The notes: a model not told the origin generated them from the letters alone. A DNA stretch of 64,000 nucleotides from Ferruginibacter sp. (GCA_019638485.1 JAHBTP010000001.1:930001-994000), one strand, 5' to 3'. Numbered from the stretch's first letter, positions 13,798 to 24,971 are shown. Translations and numbers: made by a program.

Positions 13798-14841
13798 CTA
13801 TCTTTCTATTAGTAATTTACCCACCTTACCATTTTGTCCGGCAAAAAATACCGCATGCCCTCGTTTTGATTTGCGTACCACATGGTAAGCCTCAGTTGAA
13901 ATATTCTGCCACTGCATGCCATCATCTTGTGAAATATCTACACCACTCAATCCACACACTACCCAATTCTTTCCAAAAATATATTCTATACAACTGCGAT
14001 AACCAAATGGAGCCACCTGCGGACGCCTCCATGTTTTACCCCCATTTTTTGTGATAAAACAATTATTCTCCCTTCGATCCTTGTTTAAATAATCACCACC
14101 CACCACAATAAATGTTTTATTATTTTTTACCGCAATTGAATTGGCTCCTGAAGATTCATTCCCTTGGTCAAAAGGAAGCAAAACTTTTTTATCCCTGATA
14201 AATAAAGAAGAACGCTTTCCTCCGGATACAAATAGAGCTTCACGCTTATTCATTGCCCTCAAATTTGTGCCACTTGCTGCAAAACATGCCTCACCTTCCT
14301 CAGCAACAGGCAAGTGCTGATAGGGAATTCGTTGCCAACTCCTCCCTCCATCAAAGGTGCGACCTATAAAAAATTTATTATTAACCGGATCACCAATAAC
14401 TGAGCCGCTCTGCTCATTCCAAAACTCCAAAGCATCTAAAAACATGGCCGATGAAGTATCTACAAAACACACCTGCCACGTTTGAGCACCATCATGGGTT
14501 CGTAATATATAAGAAGGTGAACCAATAGCCATAATTACAGCATCCGTTTTACCAAACGCCTCTATATCCCTAAAATCATTCGACTCAAATCGCTTTACCC
14601 TGCTCCATTGCCAGGAAATGCCTCCATCCAATGATCTGCCCACTGTTCCATTACTGCCGCTTACCCAAATTGTTTCATCATCCACAACACTTAATCCACG
14701 TAACGATGCTTTTGTACCCTCAGTTAATACCTCTATACGCTGCCCAAATGTATGGTTAACCACCATTATTAGAATTACAAAACCTAACCTGATTATTTTA
14801 CCGGTCATTCCGCTTATGCTTTTGTGAAAGGTACGAAGCAT
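13798..14841 (-). CDS. Secreted BNR/Ycf48-like beta-propeller protein
   Basis: With the start at 14841 the product is 347 residues; in-frame starts at 14880 and 14808 are possible. The signal peptide ends at NHTFGQ. Repeated blades carry the Asp-box pattern S/T-x-D-G-G-x-x-W: VGRSLDGGISWQW, RTHDGAQTWQV, RTFDGGRSWQR, TKNGGKTWRR and SQDDGMQW. This fold is shared by sialidases and photosystem assembly factor Ycf48; no catalytic residues are evident, so a binding or scaffold role is as likely as hydrolysis. It is divergent from hutH. Confidence 0.8.
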   Translation of the reverse strand: MLRTFHKSISGMTGKIIRLGFVILIMVVNHTFGQRIEVLTEGTKASLRGLSVVDDETIWVSGSNGTVGRSLDGGISWQWSRVKRFESNDFRDIEAFGKTDAVIMAIGSPSYILRTHDGAQTWQVCFVDTSSAMFLDALEFWNEQSGSVIGDPVNNKFFIGRTFDGGRSWQRIPYQHLPVAEEGEACFAASGTNLRAMNKREALFVSGGKRSSLFIRDKKVLLPFDQGNESSGANSIAVKNNKTFIVVGGDYLNKDRRENNCFITKNGGKTWRRPQVAPFGYRSCIEYIFGKNWVVCGLSGVDISQDDGMQWQNISTEAYHVVRKSKRGHAVFFAGQNGKVGKLLIER

Positions 14842-14914
14842 TGTAATTTTCTTTAAATCATTCAATGCCTTTTTTTCCACCTGCTATGCTTCAATATCTC
14901 ACCCTTTCTTTCCG

Positions 14915-14922
14915 TACTTTTG
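14915..14922 (+). promoter_or_regulatory. Promoter -7 box directly before hutH
   Basis: TACTTTTG matches TAnnTTTG and ends 5 nt before the hutH ATG at 14928. If used, transcription would start at or within a few bases of the start codon, giving a leaderless or near-leaderless hutHU mRNA. No TTG at the usual -33 spacing was seen. Confidence 0.4.
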
Positions 14923-14927
14923 ACATT

Positions 14928-16424
14928 ATGAGTTATAATTATCTTCCACTGGATAAAGAATTTACTGACTTTACACAGGTAAAAAATCTCTTGACCTTTA
15001 ACCAAAAAGTTTCAATAACTTTTACAGCACACCAAAAAATTACCGCATGCCGCCAATATTTAGATAATAAACTTGAAAATAATAATGAAGCTTTTTATGG
15101 TATTAATACCGGCTTTGGCTTTTTGCAAAACGTAAAAATTGATGCATCACAACTTAAACAATTACAGGAAAACTTACTTCGATCTCATGCCTGTGGATTG
15201 GGTGAACAGGTTCCGGATGATATTGTTAAACTCATGCTGATGCTGAAAATTAAATCTCTCAGCTACGGCCATTCGGGTGTTCAAATAGAAACGGTTAAAC
15301 GCCTGTTGGATATGTATAATAATGAGGTGCTCCCGATAGTTTATACACAAGGCTCACTGGGCGCTTCAGGTGATTTAGCACCACTTAGCCATCTATGCCT
15401 GCCCCTTATTGGAGAAGGGGAGGTAAAGTATAAAGAAAAAGTGTATCCGGCCGCCGAAATATTAAAAATATTTAACTGGAACCCAATTTCTCTGCAAAGT
15501 AAGGAAGGACTAGCCCTCATAAATGGCACCCAGTTTATGAGCGCATACGGCATGTATAACCTTATTAAAAGTGAACGACTGCTAAAATGGGCTGATGCTA
15601 TTGCAGCACTAAGCTTCGATGCGTTTAAATGCGTGGCAACACCTATTAATCCGCTTATCCATAAAGTGCGCCCACACACCGGACAAATTAATGTGGCTGC
15701 CAATTTACGCCAATGGCTTAATGGTAGCGAAATCATGTTGCAAGAAAAACAACATGTACAAGACCCATATAGCTTTCGATGTATTCCGCAGGTTCATGGC
15801 GCTTCAAATGATGCTTTCAATTATATTCTATCAGTATTTATCCGCGAAATAAATGCTGTTACAGATAACCCTAACGTCTTTCCGGAAGAAGACCTCATCC
15901 TAAGCGGTGGTAATTTCCATGGTCAACCACTGGCTATCTCCCTCGACTTCTTAAGTATAGCAATGAGCGAGATTGCCAGTATTAGTGAGCGTCGTACCTA
16001 TCAGCTTATTAGTGGTTTACGAGATTTACCTGCATTTTTAGTTAAAAACCCGGGACTAAATTCCGGCTTCATGATTCCACAATATACCGCCGCAGGTATT
16101 GTTAGCGAAAATAAACAATTATGCACACCCTCAAGTGTGGATACTATCCCATCAAGTAATAACCAGGAAGACCATGTTAGCATGGGAGCTAACGCCGCTA
16201 CCAAATGCAAAAGAATAGTGGATAATGTAGAAAAAGTGCTGGCCATTGAATTACTTACAGCAACCCAGGCTTTGGATTTTAGAAGACCGGCTAAAACATC
16301 TCCTGCACTCGAACTACTGGCAGCCAATTTTAGAAAAATAGTCCCTTTTAATTCAACTGACAGAATTTTGCACCATGATATGATGGCCGCAATTAATTTT
16401 TTACAACAATATTCCTTAGACTGA
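14928..16424 (+). CDS. hutH: Histidine ammonia-lyase
   Basis: A 498-residue enzyme converting L-histidine to urocanate and ammonia, the first step of histidine breakdown. The MIO cofactor arises from Ala-Ser-Gly in [18 protein letters not shown]. Other family blocks are [21 protein letters not shown], and [12 protein letters not shown] near residue 415. The length is normal. The frame extends upstream to 14865, but [12 protein letters not shown] at 14928 is the natural N terminus and has a -7 box before it. hutU follows 14 bp downstream of the stop, so the two are probably one transcript. hutI and ftcD are about 23 kb away. Confidence 0.96.
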   Translation: MSYNYLPLDKEFTDFTQVKNLLTFNQKVSITFTAHQKITACRQYLDNKLENNNEAFYGINTGFGFLQNVKIDASQLKQLQENLLRSHACGLGEQVPDDIVKLMLMLKIKSLSYGHSGVQIETVKRLLDMYNNEVLPIVYTQGSLGASGDLAPLSHLCLPLIGEGEVKYKEKVYPAAEILKIFNWNPISLQSKEGLALINGTQFMSAYGMYNLIKSERLLKWADAIAALSFDAFKCVATPINPLIHKVRPHTGQINVAANLRQWLNGSEIMLQEKQHVQDPYSFRCIPQVHGASNDAFNYILSVFIREINAVTDNPNVFPEEDLILSGGNFHGQPLAISLDFLSIAMSEIASISERRTYQLISGLRDLPAFLVKNPGLNSGFMIPQYTAAGIVSENKQLCTPSSVDTIPSSNNQEDHVSMGANAATKCKRIVDNVEKVLAIELLTATQALDFRRPAKTSPALELLAANFRKIVPFNSTDRILHHDMMAAINFLQQYSLD

Positions 16425-16438
16425 TAAATTTGTTTACA

Positions 16439-18121
16439 ATGAGTACAGAAACTGCTTCTACTTACAACCCGGCAAAATATAAAACCCCAACAGGATCAAC
16501 CCTTCAATGTAAAGGATGGGTGCAAGAAGCCGCATTACGTATGCTGCTAAATAACCTCGATCCACAGGTTGCTGAACGCCCCGAAGACCTTATTGTATAT
16601 GGCGGAAGAGGAAAGGCCGCACGTAACCGCGAATCTCTTGACCTTATCATTAAAGCACTTAAAGACCTTGAAGAAGATGAAAGTTTGCTTATTCAATCAG
16701 GCAAACCGGTGGCCATGCTGAAAACAAATAAAGATGCTCCCCGTGTTCTTATCAGTAACTCACAGTTAGTGCCAAATTGGGCCAACTGGAAACACTTTGA
16801 CGAATTAGAAAAAAAAGGATTAATGATGTACGGCCAAATGACAGCAGGCTCGTGGATTTATATCGGCAGTCAGGGTATTGTACAAGGAACCTACGAAACT
16901 TATGCAGAAGTAGCCCGAAAACATTTTAATAATTCACTTAAGGGCACATTAAATGTTACAGCAGGCTTGGGAGGTATGGGTGGTGCACAACCACTGGCAA
17001 TTACCATGAATGATGGCGTAGCACTTGTAGCTGAAGTAGTGAAATGGAGAATTGATAAACGTATCGAAACAAAATATCTCGATGTGTGTATAGCCAATAT
17101 TGATGAGGCAATTGATGCGGCAATACAAGCTAAAAATAATAGCGTACCACTCAGCATCGGTGTGGAATGTAATGCCGTTGAACTATTGCAAAGACTGATT
17201 GACCGAAAAATTGTTCCTGATACGCTTACTGACCAAACTTCAGCACATGACCCATTGATTGGTTATATACCCGAAGGCCTGAAAGATTTTGAAGCTGATG
17301 AATTACGAGTGAAAAACCCGGATGAATATGTAAATATGAGCTACGATACCATGCGTAAGCATGTTGAACTAATGCTTAAACTGCAAGACATGGGCGCAGT
17401 AACCTTCGACTATGGTAACAATATCCGAGCAAGGGCAAAAGAACGCGGTATTGAAAATGCATTTAATTTCCCCGGATTTGTGCCGGCTTATATCCGACCT
17501 CTTTTCTGTGAAGGAAAAGGCCCTTTCCGCTGGGCTGCACTTAGCGGAGACCCTAATGATATTCGTGTAACCGATAACGTTATACGAGAACTCTTTCCTG
17601 AAAATAAATCTTTAATGAGATGGCTCGATTTAGCAGAAAAGAAAATTGCATTCCAGGGGCTGCCTGCACGTATCTGCTGGCTCGGACAAGGAGAACGAGA
17701 AAAAGCAGGATTGGCCTTTAATGAATTGGTGCGCACCGGAAAAGTATTAGCTCCAATCGTTATTGGTCGTGATCATCTGGATACCGGCTCAGTGGCTTCA
17801 CCTAATCGAGAAACTGAAGCCATGCTGGATGGCTCAGATGCCGTGGCCGATTGGCCCATCCTAAACGCCCTGGTTAATACCGCCGGCGGCGCATCGTGGG
17901 TCTCCCTCCACCACGGAGGAGGAGTGGGAATGGGTTATAGCATTCATGCAGGAATGGTAATTGTTGCCGATGGTACCTCCGATGCTGCACAAAGACTGAG
18001 TAGAGTGCTGCGAAACGACCCCGGAATGGGAGTAATCAGGCATGCAGATGCAGGATACGATGTAGCTAAAGATTATGCACGAAAATTTAACCTGGATATT
18101 AAACAACGATTGAATAAATAG
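16439..18121 (+). CDS. hutU: Urocanate hydratase
   Basis: A 560-residue cytosolic enzyme that hydrates urocanate to imidazolonepropionate with NAD+ as an integral cofactor. Family signatures include GRGKAARN near residue 55, [20 protein letters not shown], and [12 protein letters not shown] in the NAD-binding region. The C-terminal segment [17 protein letters not shown] is the active-site signature. The ATG at 16439 (MSTETASTY) is chosen over an in-frame TTG at 16430, which overlaps a possible TAnnTTTG box (16425-16432). It follows hutH directly. The next step enzyme, hutI, is elsewhere in the window. Confidence 0.96.
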   Translation: MSTETASTYNPAKYKTPTGSTLQCKGWVQEAALRMLLNNLDPQVAERPEDLIVYGGRGKAARNRESLDLIIKALKDLEEDESLLIQSGKPVAMLKTNKDAPRVLISNSQLVPNWANWKHFDELEKKGLMMYGQMTAGSWIYIGSQGIVQGTYETYAEVARKHFNNSLKGTLNVTAGLGGMGGAQPLAITMNDGVALVAEVVKWRIDKRIETKYLDVCIANIDEAIDAAIQAKNNSVPLSIGVECNAVELLQRLIDRKIVPDTLTDQTSAHDPLIGYIPEGLKDFEADELRVKNPDEYVNMSYDTMRKHVELMLKLQDMGAVTFDYGNNIRARAKERGIENAFNFPGFVPAYIRPLFCEGKGPFRWAALSGDPNDIRVTDNVIRELFPENKSLMRWLDLAEKKIAFQGLPARICWLGQGEREKAGLAFNELVRTGKVLAPIVIGRDHLDTGSVASPNRETEAMLDGSDAVADWPILNALVNTAGGASWVSLHHGGGVGMGYSIHAGMVIVADGTSDAAQRLSRVLRNDPGMGVIRHADAGYDVAKDYARKFNLDIKQRLNK

Positions 18122-18145
18122 CCTTTTTAAAAAACACTTTTTTAA

Positions 18146-19060
18146 ATGAGCGAAAACAAATTACGAAAAGAACCGGTTTGCCTTAATTGCGGACAGACCG
18201 TAGAAGATAGATTTTGCTCTAGCTGTGGCCAGGAAAATACAGAAGTACGCCAAACTTTCGGTTACCTATTCTCCCATTTTTTTAAAGACCTTACTCATTA
18301 TGATAGTAGCTTTTGGAAAACTTTAAAAAGCCTGCTATTTAAACCGGGCAAACTTACTCAATCGTATTTGGAAGGAAAAAGGAAAGCATTTGTCAATCCT
18401 ATTCGCCTCTATATCTTTATTAGCTTCATTACTTTCTTTTTATTTGCCGCACTTAGCCAAAAAGATACATTTTCTTTTAACCTCAAAGGAAATAGCAACT
18501 CCGGTATTTATATTCAGGAAGCAAATATGGAGGTAAATTCAGTACACCAGTTAGATTCATTGCAATCTACACAAGCAAAACAACCCAATGTAATCTACAA
18601 AGTGTACAGAAAAATGTTAGAAGTAGGAGGGAGCAAGAATTTTGCAAAAGCATTCATTTCCGGATTCTATCATAATATCCCAAAAACACTTTTTATCTAT
18701 TTGCCCATATTCGCATTCTTCTTATGGTTATTTCACAATAAAAAAAAATGGTGGTATTTCGATCACGGAATCTTTACACTACACTATTTTTCATACTTAC
18801 TACTCGCTGCAACCATATATCTCCTAGTAAAAAACATTACCCATACCCTAAATATTAACTGGTTATTTGTAGTTACTTCCATAATCAGTTTTACTATCCT
18901 CATCTATTCCTTCTTATATTTCTTTATAGCACATCATCGTGTGTATAAAACCACAAAAACTAATTCCATTCTAAAAGGCTCTTTATTGTTTTTAATAAAT
19001 GCCTTTTTACTTATTATACTTACTATAGCTCTTTTACTTTTTACCTTTTTTACATTATAG
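18146..19060 (+). CDS. DUF3667 zinc-ribbon membrane protein
   Basis: A 304-residue inner-membrane protein. The N terminus is a zinc ribbon, CLNCGQTVEDRFCSSCGQ, followed by QTFGYLFSHFFKDLTHYDSS and the conserved KPGKLTQSYLEGKRKAFVNP of DUF3667. At least five hydrophobic segments follow, at about residues 90-110, 180-200, 215-235, 245-265 and 280-304. The family is common in Bacteroidota and has no known function. It lies 24 bp after hutU on the same strand and may ride on the hut transcript, although no functional link to histidine degradation is known. Confidence 0.85.
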   Translation: MSENKLRKEPVCLNCGQTVEDRFCSSCGQENTEVRQTFGYLFSHFFKDLTHYDSSFWKTLKSLLFKPGKLTQSYLEGKRKAFVNPIRLYIFISFITFFLFAALSQKDTFSFNLKGNSNSGIYIQEANMEVNSVHQLDSLQSTQAKQPNVIYKVYRKMLEVGGSKNFAKAFISGFYHNIPKTLFIYLPIFAFFLWLFHNKKKWWYFDHGIFTLHYFSYLLLAATIYLLVKNITHTLNINWLFVVTSIISFTILIYSFLYFFIAHHRVYKTTKTNSILKGSLLFLINAFLLIILTIALLLFTFFTL

Positions 19061-19242
19061 TTATTTAATTAGGGATAAAGGTCATTTCCTATATTACCGG
19101 CTTTCTTAAAATATCTTCTAACAATTAGAGATAATGAATCGCCATCTTAAATTATATATGGCATATATGCAAAAAAGATTTGTATAAACCCTAAATATTC
19201 TTGAAATTACACTATCAAAATTTATCAAAACTTGTATAAAAG

Positions 19243-22200
19243 ATGAGAAAAGCACTATGTGGTATTACCAAAATACTTCCGGTTATTTTATTTATCCTGT
19301 TTTTTTCTAATCCATCATTTGCACAAAAGAAAGTCTGGACAGACATCAACTCCACAGAGGCTCCCATAAGCGGTAAACGCTATACCTTCCCTAAGGAGTA
19401 CAGGCTTTTGAAATTAGATGTACAGGCCATCCGCACTGCTTTGGCAACTGCACCAATGGAAAAACAAACCACATCTGATATTGAACATGGAATCCACTTT
19501 GACCTTCCTATGCCGGATGGCACTTTTCAATCTTTTAAACTGGTAGAATATTTTGTAATGCATCCTCAATTGGCTGCCCGATATCCTCAAATTAAAACAT
19601 ATACTGGCCAAGGCATCACCAACCCAATGTCCACCATTAAAGTGGATATTACCCCACTGGGCTTTCATGCTATGGTACTAAACCCAAATGGAAGTGTTTT
19701 CATAGATCCCTATATGGAAAACAATACGGATTACTATATATGCTATAACAAATCTTCACTTAGTCAAATCTCCTCATTTGAATGTGGTGTTACTGCAGAA
19801 AAAATTATCGAATCCATCCCTACTAATTATTTACCAAAAAGTACAGGCACCCAATTACGAACCTACCGCCTTGCATTAGCATGTACCGGCGAATACGCTG
19901 CAACAAAAGGAGGTACAGTTGCCGGCGCATTAGCAGGCATGACCACCTCTATGAACAGGGTAAATGGAATTTATGAAACCGAAGTGGATATTAGGATGGT
20001 AATGGTGGCTAATAATGATCAATTAGTTTATCTAAATGCATCCACAGATCCATATACAAATAATAATGGAAGCACCATGTTAGGGCAAAACATTACTACT
20101 TGTAACAGTGTAATTGGAAGCGCAAATTATGATATAGGCCACGTGTTCAGCACCGGTGGAGGAGGGGTTGCCTATCTTGGTGTTCCATGCACATCAAATA
20201 AAGCCGGTGGTGTTACCGGATCATCAAATCCGGTAGGAGATGCGTATGATATAGATTATGTAGCCCATGAAATGGGACATCAGTTTGGAGGTAACCACTC
20301 CTTTAACGCAACAACCGGAAGCTGCGGTGGAGGCAATCGCGAAGCTTCCGCAGCCTATGAACCGGGAAGCGGTATTACTATCATGGGATATGCAGGTATT
20401 TGTCTTGCTTCAAATAACTTAGATGCACATTCTATTGGATATTTCACTTCTAAAAGTTTTGATGAAATCATTACCTATTCCCAAAGCTCAAATGGAAATA
20501 GCTGCCCGGTAATTACTTCAACCGGAAATAACGCACCCATTGTAACCTCACTGGGGCTTAATAAAGCTATCCCCATTTCTACACCATTTACTTTAACCGG
20601 TAGCGCTTACGACCCGGATGGAGATAACATCACCTATTCTTGGGAACAATATGACCTGGGCCCGGCCGGAAACTGGAATGTGCAATCTACTACCGCACCG
20701 ATGTTCAGGCCTTTTGAACCTACTTCCTCTCCCTCGCGAACATTTCCAAAAATGGCAGATGTAGTAAATAATACAACCACCATAGGAGAGTTGCTCCCTA
20801 ATATAGCACGAACACTTAACTTTAGACTAACAGCAAGGGATAACCGAAGTGGAGGTGCCGGATTAAGCCACCCTGATACTACCCTTAAAATTTCAGTAGT
20901 AAATAATGGAGGAGCATTTTCAGTTACCTCACCTAATACCGCTGTAACATGGGCTGGCAATAGCACCCAAACAATAACCTGGAACGTAAACGGAACTACT
21001 AATACTCCCATAAATACAGCTTTTGTAAAAATCTCCCTCTCTACGGATGGAGGATATAATTATCCCACAGTTATTGTTGCATCCACACCTAATGACGGCT
21101 CAGAATCCATCACTGTTCCCAATATCAATACTACACAAGCAAGAATTAAAGTTGAGGCTATAGATAATTATTTCTTCGATATCAGTAATATTAATTTCAC
21201 CATTAATGCTACCGCAGGTATTACATCAATATCAACCGGAAGTATATCTCCTTCATCGTTTTGTGCAGGAGCCTCTGTTAGTGTACCCTATACCGTTAGT
21301 GGTACAGGCAATGCAGGGAATCAGTTTATTGCTATGCTATCCAATGCTTCAGGCTCGTTTGCCAGCCAGGTTAATATCGGTGCTGTCAGCGCTACAGGCT
21401 CAGGAACTATTAGCGCTACTATTCCTATGAACACTCCGGCAGGAACAGGTTATCGCATTAGAGTAGTTAGTACTAACCCTGCTGTTACAGGCGCTGACAA
21501 TGGCTCAAACCTTACTGTGCTTACTATACCAACTGCCAGCAATATTTCTCCAAACGGTAACACTACTTTCTGCACAGGCGGCTCAGTAGTACTTCAAGGA
21601 AATAATGGCGGTACATGGAATACCGGCTCTTCAGCAGCTTCTATTACAGTAAGCACTGCTGGCACATATTATGTTACCAATACTAATTCATGCGGAAGCG
21701 TACAGTCTAATAGCATTACCGTTACGGTTAACCCCCTTCCGGTGGCTTCTTCAATAAGCGCAAACGGTAACACTACTTTCTGTTCAGGCGGCTCAGTAGT
21801 GCTTCAAGGAAATAATGGCGGTACATGGAATACCGGCTCTTCAGCAGCTTCTATTACGGTAAGCACTGCTGGCACATATTATGTTACCAATACTAATTCA
21901 TGTGGAAGCGTACAGTCTAACAGCATTACCGTTACGGTTAACCCCCTTCCGGTGGCTTCTTCAATAAGTGCAAACGGTAACACTACTTTCTGTTCAGGCG
22001 GCTCAGTAGTACTTCAAGGCAATAATGGCGGCACATGGAATACCGGCTCTTCAGCAGCTTCTATTACAGTAAGCACTGCTGGCACATATTATGTTACCAA
22101 TACTAATTCATGTGGAAGCGTACAGTCTAACAGCATTACCGTTACGGTTAACCCCCTTCCGGTGGCTTCTTCAATAAGTGCAAACGGTAACACTACTTTC

Positions 22201-24330
22201 TGCTCAGGCGGCTCAGTAGTACTTCAAGGAAATAATGGCGGTACATGGAATACCGGCTCTTCAGCAGCTTCTATTACAGTAAGCACTGCTGGCACATATT
22301 ATGTTACCAATACTAATTCATGTGGAAGCGTACAGTCTAATAGCATTACTGTTACGGTAGGTGGATTAGAAAACGTAAGCATTGGTTCTTATGGTCCATT
22401 TACCATTAACTCATCAAATATTACTTTAAGTGGCTCTCCATCCGGTGGAACATTTAGCGGAACAGGCATAAGTGGAAATTCATTCTCACCTTCCACTGCC
22501 GGTATTGGTAACCACTCTATTCAATATACTTATACAGATGTGTACGGCTGTACAAAATCTGCATTCACCACTATTTCTGTTATTGCCGAACAGTGTGAAT
22601 TTAGTCCGGGTGTTGTAACTGGTCCGCGCAGCGTGTGTTTCTCTATGGATCCCAACGGGCCCAATGCAGTGTATAGTGTTAATCCTACTAACCCGGGTAC
22701 AATAACCTGGTATGTACCGCATAATGCACAAATTATTTCAGGACAAGGCACTACTTCTATTGAAGTTAAGTTTGCACCAAACTATACCAACGGCTATGTT
22801 ACTGCCAAAATTATAAATCCATGCGATGGTTCATTAGCTGTAGTAAATACCAATGCCCGGGCAATTGCACCCAATCAACCGGGTTCAATCAGTGGCTCAG
22901 TTAACAGTTGCCTCTATATTGGTACCGGCCTTACAGGACTTTACACCATTCGTAAAGTTCCTTATGCAGATTCATATATTTGGCGTGTTCCGGTGGGTAT
23001 TAATATCATAAACCATCCTAATGGCCAAGGTGCTAACGACACCATTATTGAAGTTAGTTTCAATAATAATTTTGTGGTGGGAAGTACTATTGGAGTTAGG
23101 TCTGTATCTTATTGTGGCACCTCATCTGAACGCACATTAACTATTACTGGTTCAAATCCGTTAAGACCCGGAGGTATTACCGGACCAACCGAATCCTGCC
23201 CTTATGTAGGCTCTGGTGATCCTGCAATTTATACCATTAGAAAAGTAGCTTCAGCTTCTTCATTTCAATGGAATGTTCCTTCCGGAGCCACCATTATTAA
23301 CAGGCCGGGCGCAGGAACACCAAATGATACCATAATTCATGTGCAGTTTTCACAAGCGTTTACCGGTGGGCAAGTTTCAGTTGCTTCTGTTAATGGATGC
23401 AGCACAAGTTCTTTGCGTAGCATTACAATAAAGAAATCAACCCCCATAATACCATCTAAAATCTATGGTGACCCTAATAGTCCTTCAGGTCCTTTAACTG
23501 TTGCACCGGTTAATGCATGCCCATACGTTTTCACACAAACACCGGCGGTGTATTCTATTAGTAAGGACAGATATGGATATACTAACGGATACGTATGGAC
23601 GCTATCTGATAATGTAAATGCACATATCGTTGCTCATCCGGGTGGTAATGGAGTGAATGACACCATCATTGAAGTAATGTTTGATGCAGGATTCTCTTCT
23701 ACCACTTTATCTGTAGCAGGTATTAGTGGTTGTGGCACCAGCCCTGCACGAGTTATTACCATTACCAAAAAAGCACCAACCACACCCTCTGCTATTACCG
23801 GCAATCCAACCCCATGCCCACTCACCACTCAAACTTACACAACCATAGGAGAGTATGCAGATTGGTACGAATGGACACTTCCGGCTAATACAACCTTAAT
23901 TAGCGGTCAAGGCTCAAATACCATAACAATTTTCACTAATGCAAATTTCATCAGTGGCACCCTGAAAGTTCAAACATCATCTGATTGCGGATCTAGCAGC
24001 GTACGTTCTTTAAGAATGACCAAATGCAAGACATTACCCCAACGCCCGGATTTTGTCAACACTAACGCTGACCAAAAATTTGATGAGCTGAAAATATTCC
24101 CTAATCCGGGAAATGGCGATTTTTATATCTACCTCCCTTCTAAAATAAATACAAGCAAAGCCGGTTGTACAATATTGGACATTACCGGAAGAGTAATTTC
24201 TAACACAGAAATCCAACTTGTACAAGGGAAGGCTGGATTTAATCTACAACATAAATTACTGCCAGGGGTGTATTTTATTCAAGTTATTATTGAAAAACAA
24301 AAATATACTACAAAACTAATAGTAAAATAA
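19243..24330 (+). CDS. Reprolysin-like (M12-type) secreted metalloprotease with tandem Ig-like repeats and T9SS sorting domain
   Basis: A 1695-residue T9SS cargo. The signal peptide ends at PSFAQ. A propeptide of about 170 residues precedes a reprolysin-like domain with zinc site HEMGHQFGGNH (first His at 342) and the Met-turn IMGYAGICL. A fibronectin/Ig-like segment (APIVTSLGLNKAIPISTPFT) follows, then a Ser/Thr-rich domain. Four near-identical 70-residue Ig-like repeats (GNTTFCSGGSVVLQGNNGGT) occupy about 770-1040. Several PKD-like modules of the form CPYVGSGDPAIYTIRKV follow, then the C-terminal sorting domain (IFPNPGNGDFYIY to KLIVK). Extracellular proteolysis after outer-membrane translocation is inferred. 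Confidence 0.9.
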   Translation: MRKALCGITKILPVILFILFFSNPSFAQKKVWTDINSTEAPISGKRYTFPKEYRLLKLDVQAIRTALATAPMEKQTTSDIEHGIHFDLPMPDGTFQSFKLVEYFVMHPQLAARYPQIKTYTGQGITNPMSTIKVDITPLGFHAMVLNPNGSVFIDPYMENNTDYYICYNKSSLSQISSFECGVTAEKIIESIPTNYLPKSTGTQLRTYRLALACTGEYAATKGGTVAGALAGMTTSMNRVNGIYETEVDIRMVMVANNDQLVYLNASTDPYTNNNGSTMLGQNITTCNSVIGSANYDIGHVFSTGGGGVAYLGVPCTSNKAGGVTGSSNPVGDAYDIDYVAHEMGHQFGGNHSFNATTGSCGGGNREASAAYEPGSGITIMGYAGICLASNNLDAHSIGYFTSKSFDEIITYSQSSNGNSCPVITSTGNNAPIVTSLGLNKAIPISTPFTLTGSAYDPDGDNITYSWEQYDLGPAGNWNVQSTTAPMFRPFEPTSSPSRTFPKMADVVNNTTTIGELLPNIARTLNFRLTARDNRSGGAGLSHPDTTLKISVVNNGGAFSVTSPNTAVTWAGNSTQTITWNVNGTTNTPINTAFVKISLSTDGGYNYPTVIVASTPNDGSESITVPNINTTQARIKVEAIDNYFFDISNINFTINATAGITSISTGSISPSSFCAGASVSVPYTVSGTGNAGNQFIAMLSNASGSFASQVNIGAVSATGSGTISATIPMNTPAGTGYRIRVVSTNPAVTGADNGSNLTVLTIPTASNISPNGNTTFCTGGSVVLQGNNGGTWNTGSSAASITVSTAGTYYVTNTNSCGSVQSNSITVTVNPLPVASSISANGNTTFCSGGSVVLQGNNGGTWNTGSSAASITVSTAGTYYVTNTNSCGSVQSNSITVTVNPLPVASSISANGNTTFCSGGSVVLQGNNGGTWNTGSSAASITVSTAGTYYVTNTNSCGSVQSNSITVTVNPLPVASSISANGNTTFCSGGSVVLQGNNGGTWNTGSSAASITVSTAGTYYVTNTNSCGSVQSNSITVTVGGLENVSIGSYGPFTINSSNITLSGSPSGGTFSGTGISGNSFSPSTAGIGNHSIQYTYTDVYGCTKSAFTTISVIAEQCEFSPGVVTGPRSVCFSMDPNGPNAVYSVNPTNPGTITWYVPHNAQIISGQGTTSIEVKFAPNYTNGYVTAKIINPCDGSLAVVNTNARAIAPNQPGSISGSVNSCLYIGTGLTGLYTIRKVPYADSYIWRVPVGINIINHPNGQGANDTIIEVSFNNNFVVGSTIGVRSVSYCGTSSERTLTITGSNPLRPGGITGPTESCPYVGSGDPAIYTIRKVASASSFQWNVPSGATIINRPGAGTPNDTIIHVQFSQAFTGGQVSVASVNGCSTSSLRSITIKKSTPIIPSKIYGDPNSPSGPLTVAPVNACPYVFTQTPAVYSISKDRYGYTNGYVWTLSDNVNAHIVAHPGGNGVNDTIIEVMFDAGFSSTTLSVAGISGCGTSPARVITITKKAPTTPSAITGNPTPCPLTTQTYTTIGEYADWYEWTLPANTTLISGQGSNTITIFTNANFISGTLKVQTSSDCGSSSVRSLRMTKCKTLPQRPDFVNTNADQKFDELKIFPNPGNGDFYIYLPSKINTSKAGCTILDITGRVISNTEIQLVQGKAGFNLQHKLLPGVYFIQVIIEKQKYTTKLIVK
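21551..22370 (+). repeat. Four 210-bp in-frame tandem repeats
   Basis: Copies begin at 21551, 21761, 21971 and 22181 (each at CAAACGGTAACACTACTTTC), an exact 210-bp period coding 70 residues. The copies differ by only a few silent changes, such as TGTTCAGGC/TGCTCAGGC and GGAAGCG/GGCAAT variants. The last copy breaks off after about 22360. DNA-level identity this high points to recent duplication or gene conversion. Confidence 0.95.
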
Positions 24331-24354
24331 AGCAACACCTTAAAAGCTAAGTAC

Positions 24355-24400
24355 AGAGGCCGCTTCAGACTTAAAACTGATTCGGCCTCTTTTCATTTTA
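24355..24400 (+). terminator. Rho-independent terminator after the metalloprotease gene
   Basis: AGAGGCCG (24355-24362) pairs with CGGCCTCT (24383-24390), with an inner TCAG/CTGA helix, followed by TTTCATTTTATT. The position just past the stop codon at 24330 fits termination of the metalloprotease mRNA. Confidence 0.75.
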
Positions 24401-24473
24401 TTATTGCACTTTAATTATACCGCAAGATAATGCCGGTAAACATCGTACTTTTAATAACCAAAATTGATTTATC

Positions 24474-24971
24474 ATGGAGCTAAACCCCGATTTGTATCAG
24501 ATAACTGTTAATAACCAAGTCTTTTCTTTTAACCAACATCAAATCTTAGCGGAAAATATCATAAACCTCCCTCATGGAGCGCTCCACTTAATAGATGATA
24601 ACAAATCATACCTGCTTCAAATAATTGAAATCAATAGAAAGGAAAAGAAGGTTTTGGTAAACCTAAATGGAGCTCAACATGAAATTCTCATAGAGGAGCC
24701 AATAGATTTACTGCTCAATAAAATGGGATACAGCCATAACACCTCCTCGGTACTAAAAGAAATTAAAGCACCTATGCCGGGGCTGGTTCTGGAAATAAAT
24801 GTAAAAGAAGGAGACGAGATAGAAAAAGACCAAAAAATCCTTGTATTGGAAGCTATGAAAATGGAAAATGTGATTTCTATTCCGGGAAAAAGCAAAGTTG
24901 ATAAGATTCATGTAAAACAAGGTGATGCCGTTGAAAAAAATCAACTGCTGATTTCCCTAACTAACGATTAG
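24474..24971 (+). CDS. Biotin carboxyl carrier protein of acyl-CoA carboxylase
   Basis: A 165-residue biotinyl carrier. The C-terminal biotinyl domain starts at APMPGLVLEINVKEGDEIEK and carries the biotinylation site AMKMEN in VLEAMKMENVIS. The N-terminal ~85 residues are a mixed beta segment found in stand-alone BCCP subunits of Bacteroidota carboxylases. It is the first gene of a carrier, biotin carboxylase, carboxyltransferase operon, 39 bp upstream of the next gene. It shuttles CO2 between the other two subunits. The most likely substrate of the complex is propionyl-CoA; acetyl- or methylcrotonyl-CoA cannot be excluded. Confidence 0.92.
   Translation: MELNPDLYQITVNNQVFSFNQHQILAENIINLPHGALHLIDDNKSYLLQIIEINRKEKKVLVNLNGAQHEILIEEPIDLLLNKMGYSHNTSSVLKEIKAPMPGLVLEINVKEGDEIEKDQKILVLEAMKMENVISIPGKSKVDKIHVKQGDAVEKNQLLISLTND

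Noticed and set aside
21551..22370. Metalloprotease repeats as a mobile element
   Set aside because: They are in-frame, translated, of exact 70-residue domain length and without terminal structures.
22486..22751. Antisense open frames inside the metalloprotease gene
   Set aside because: They overlap coding DNA of a repeat-rich protein and resemble no family.
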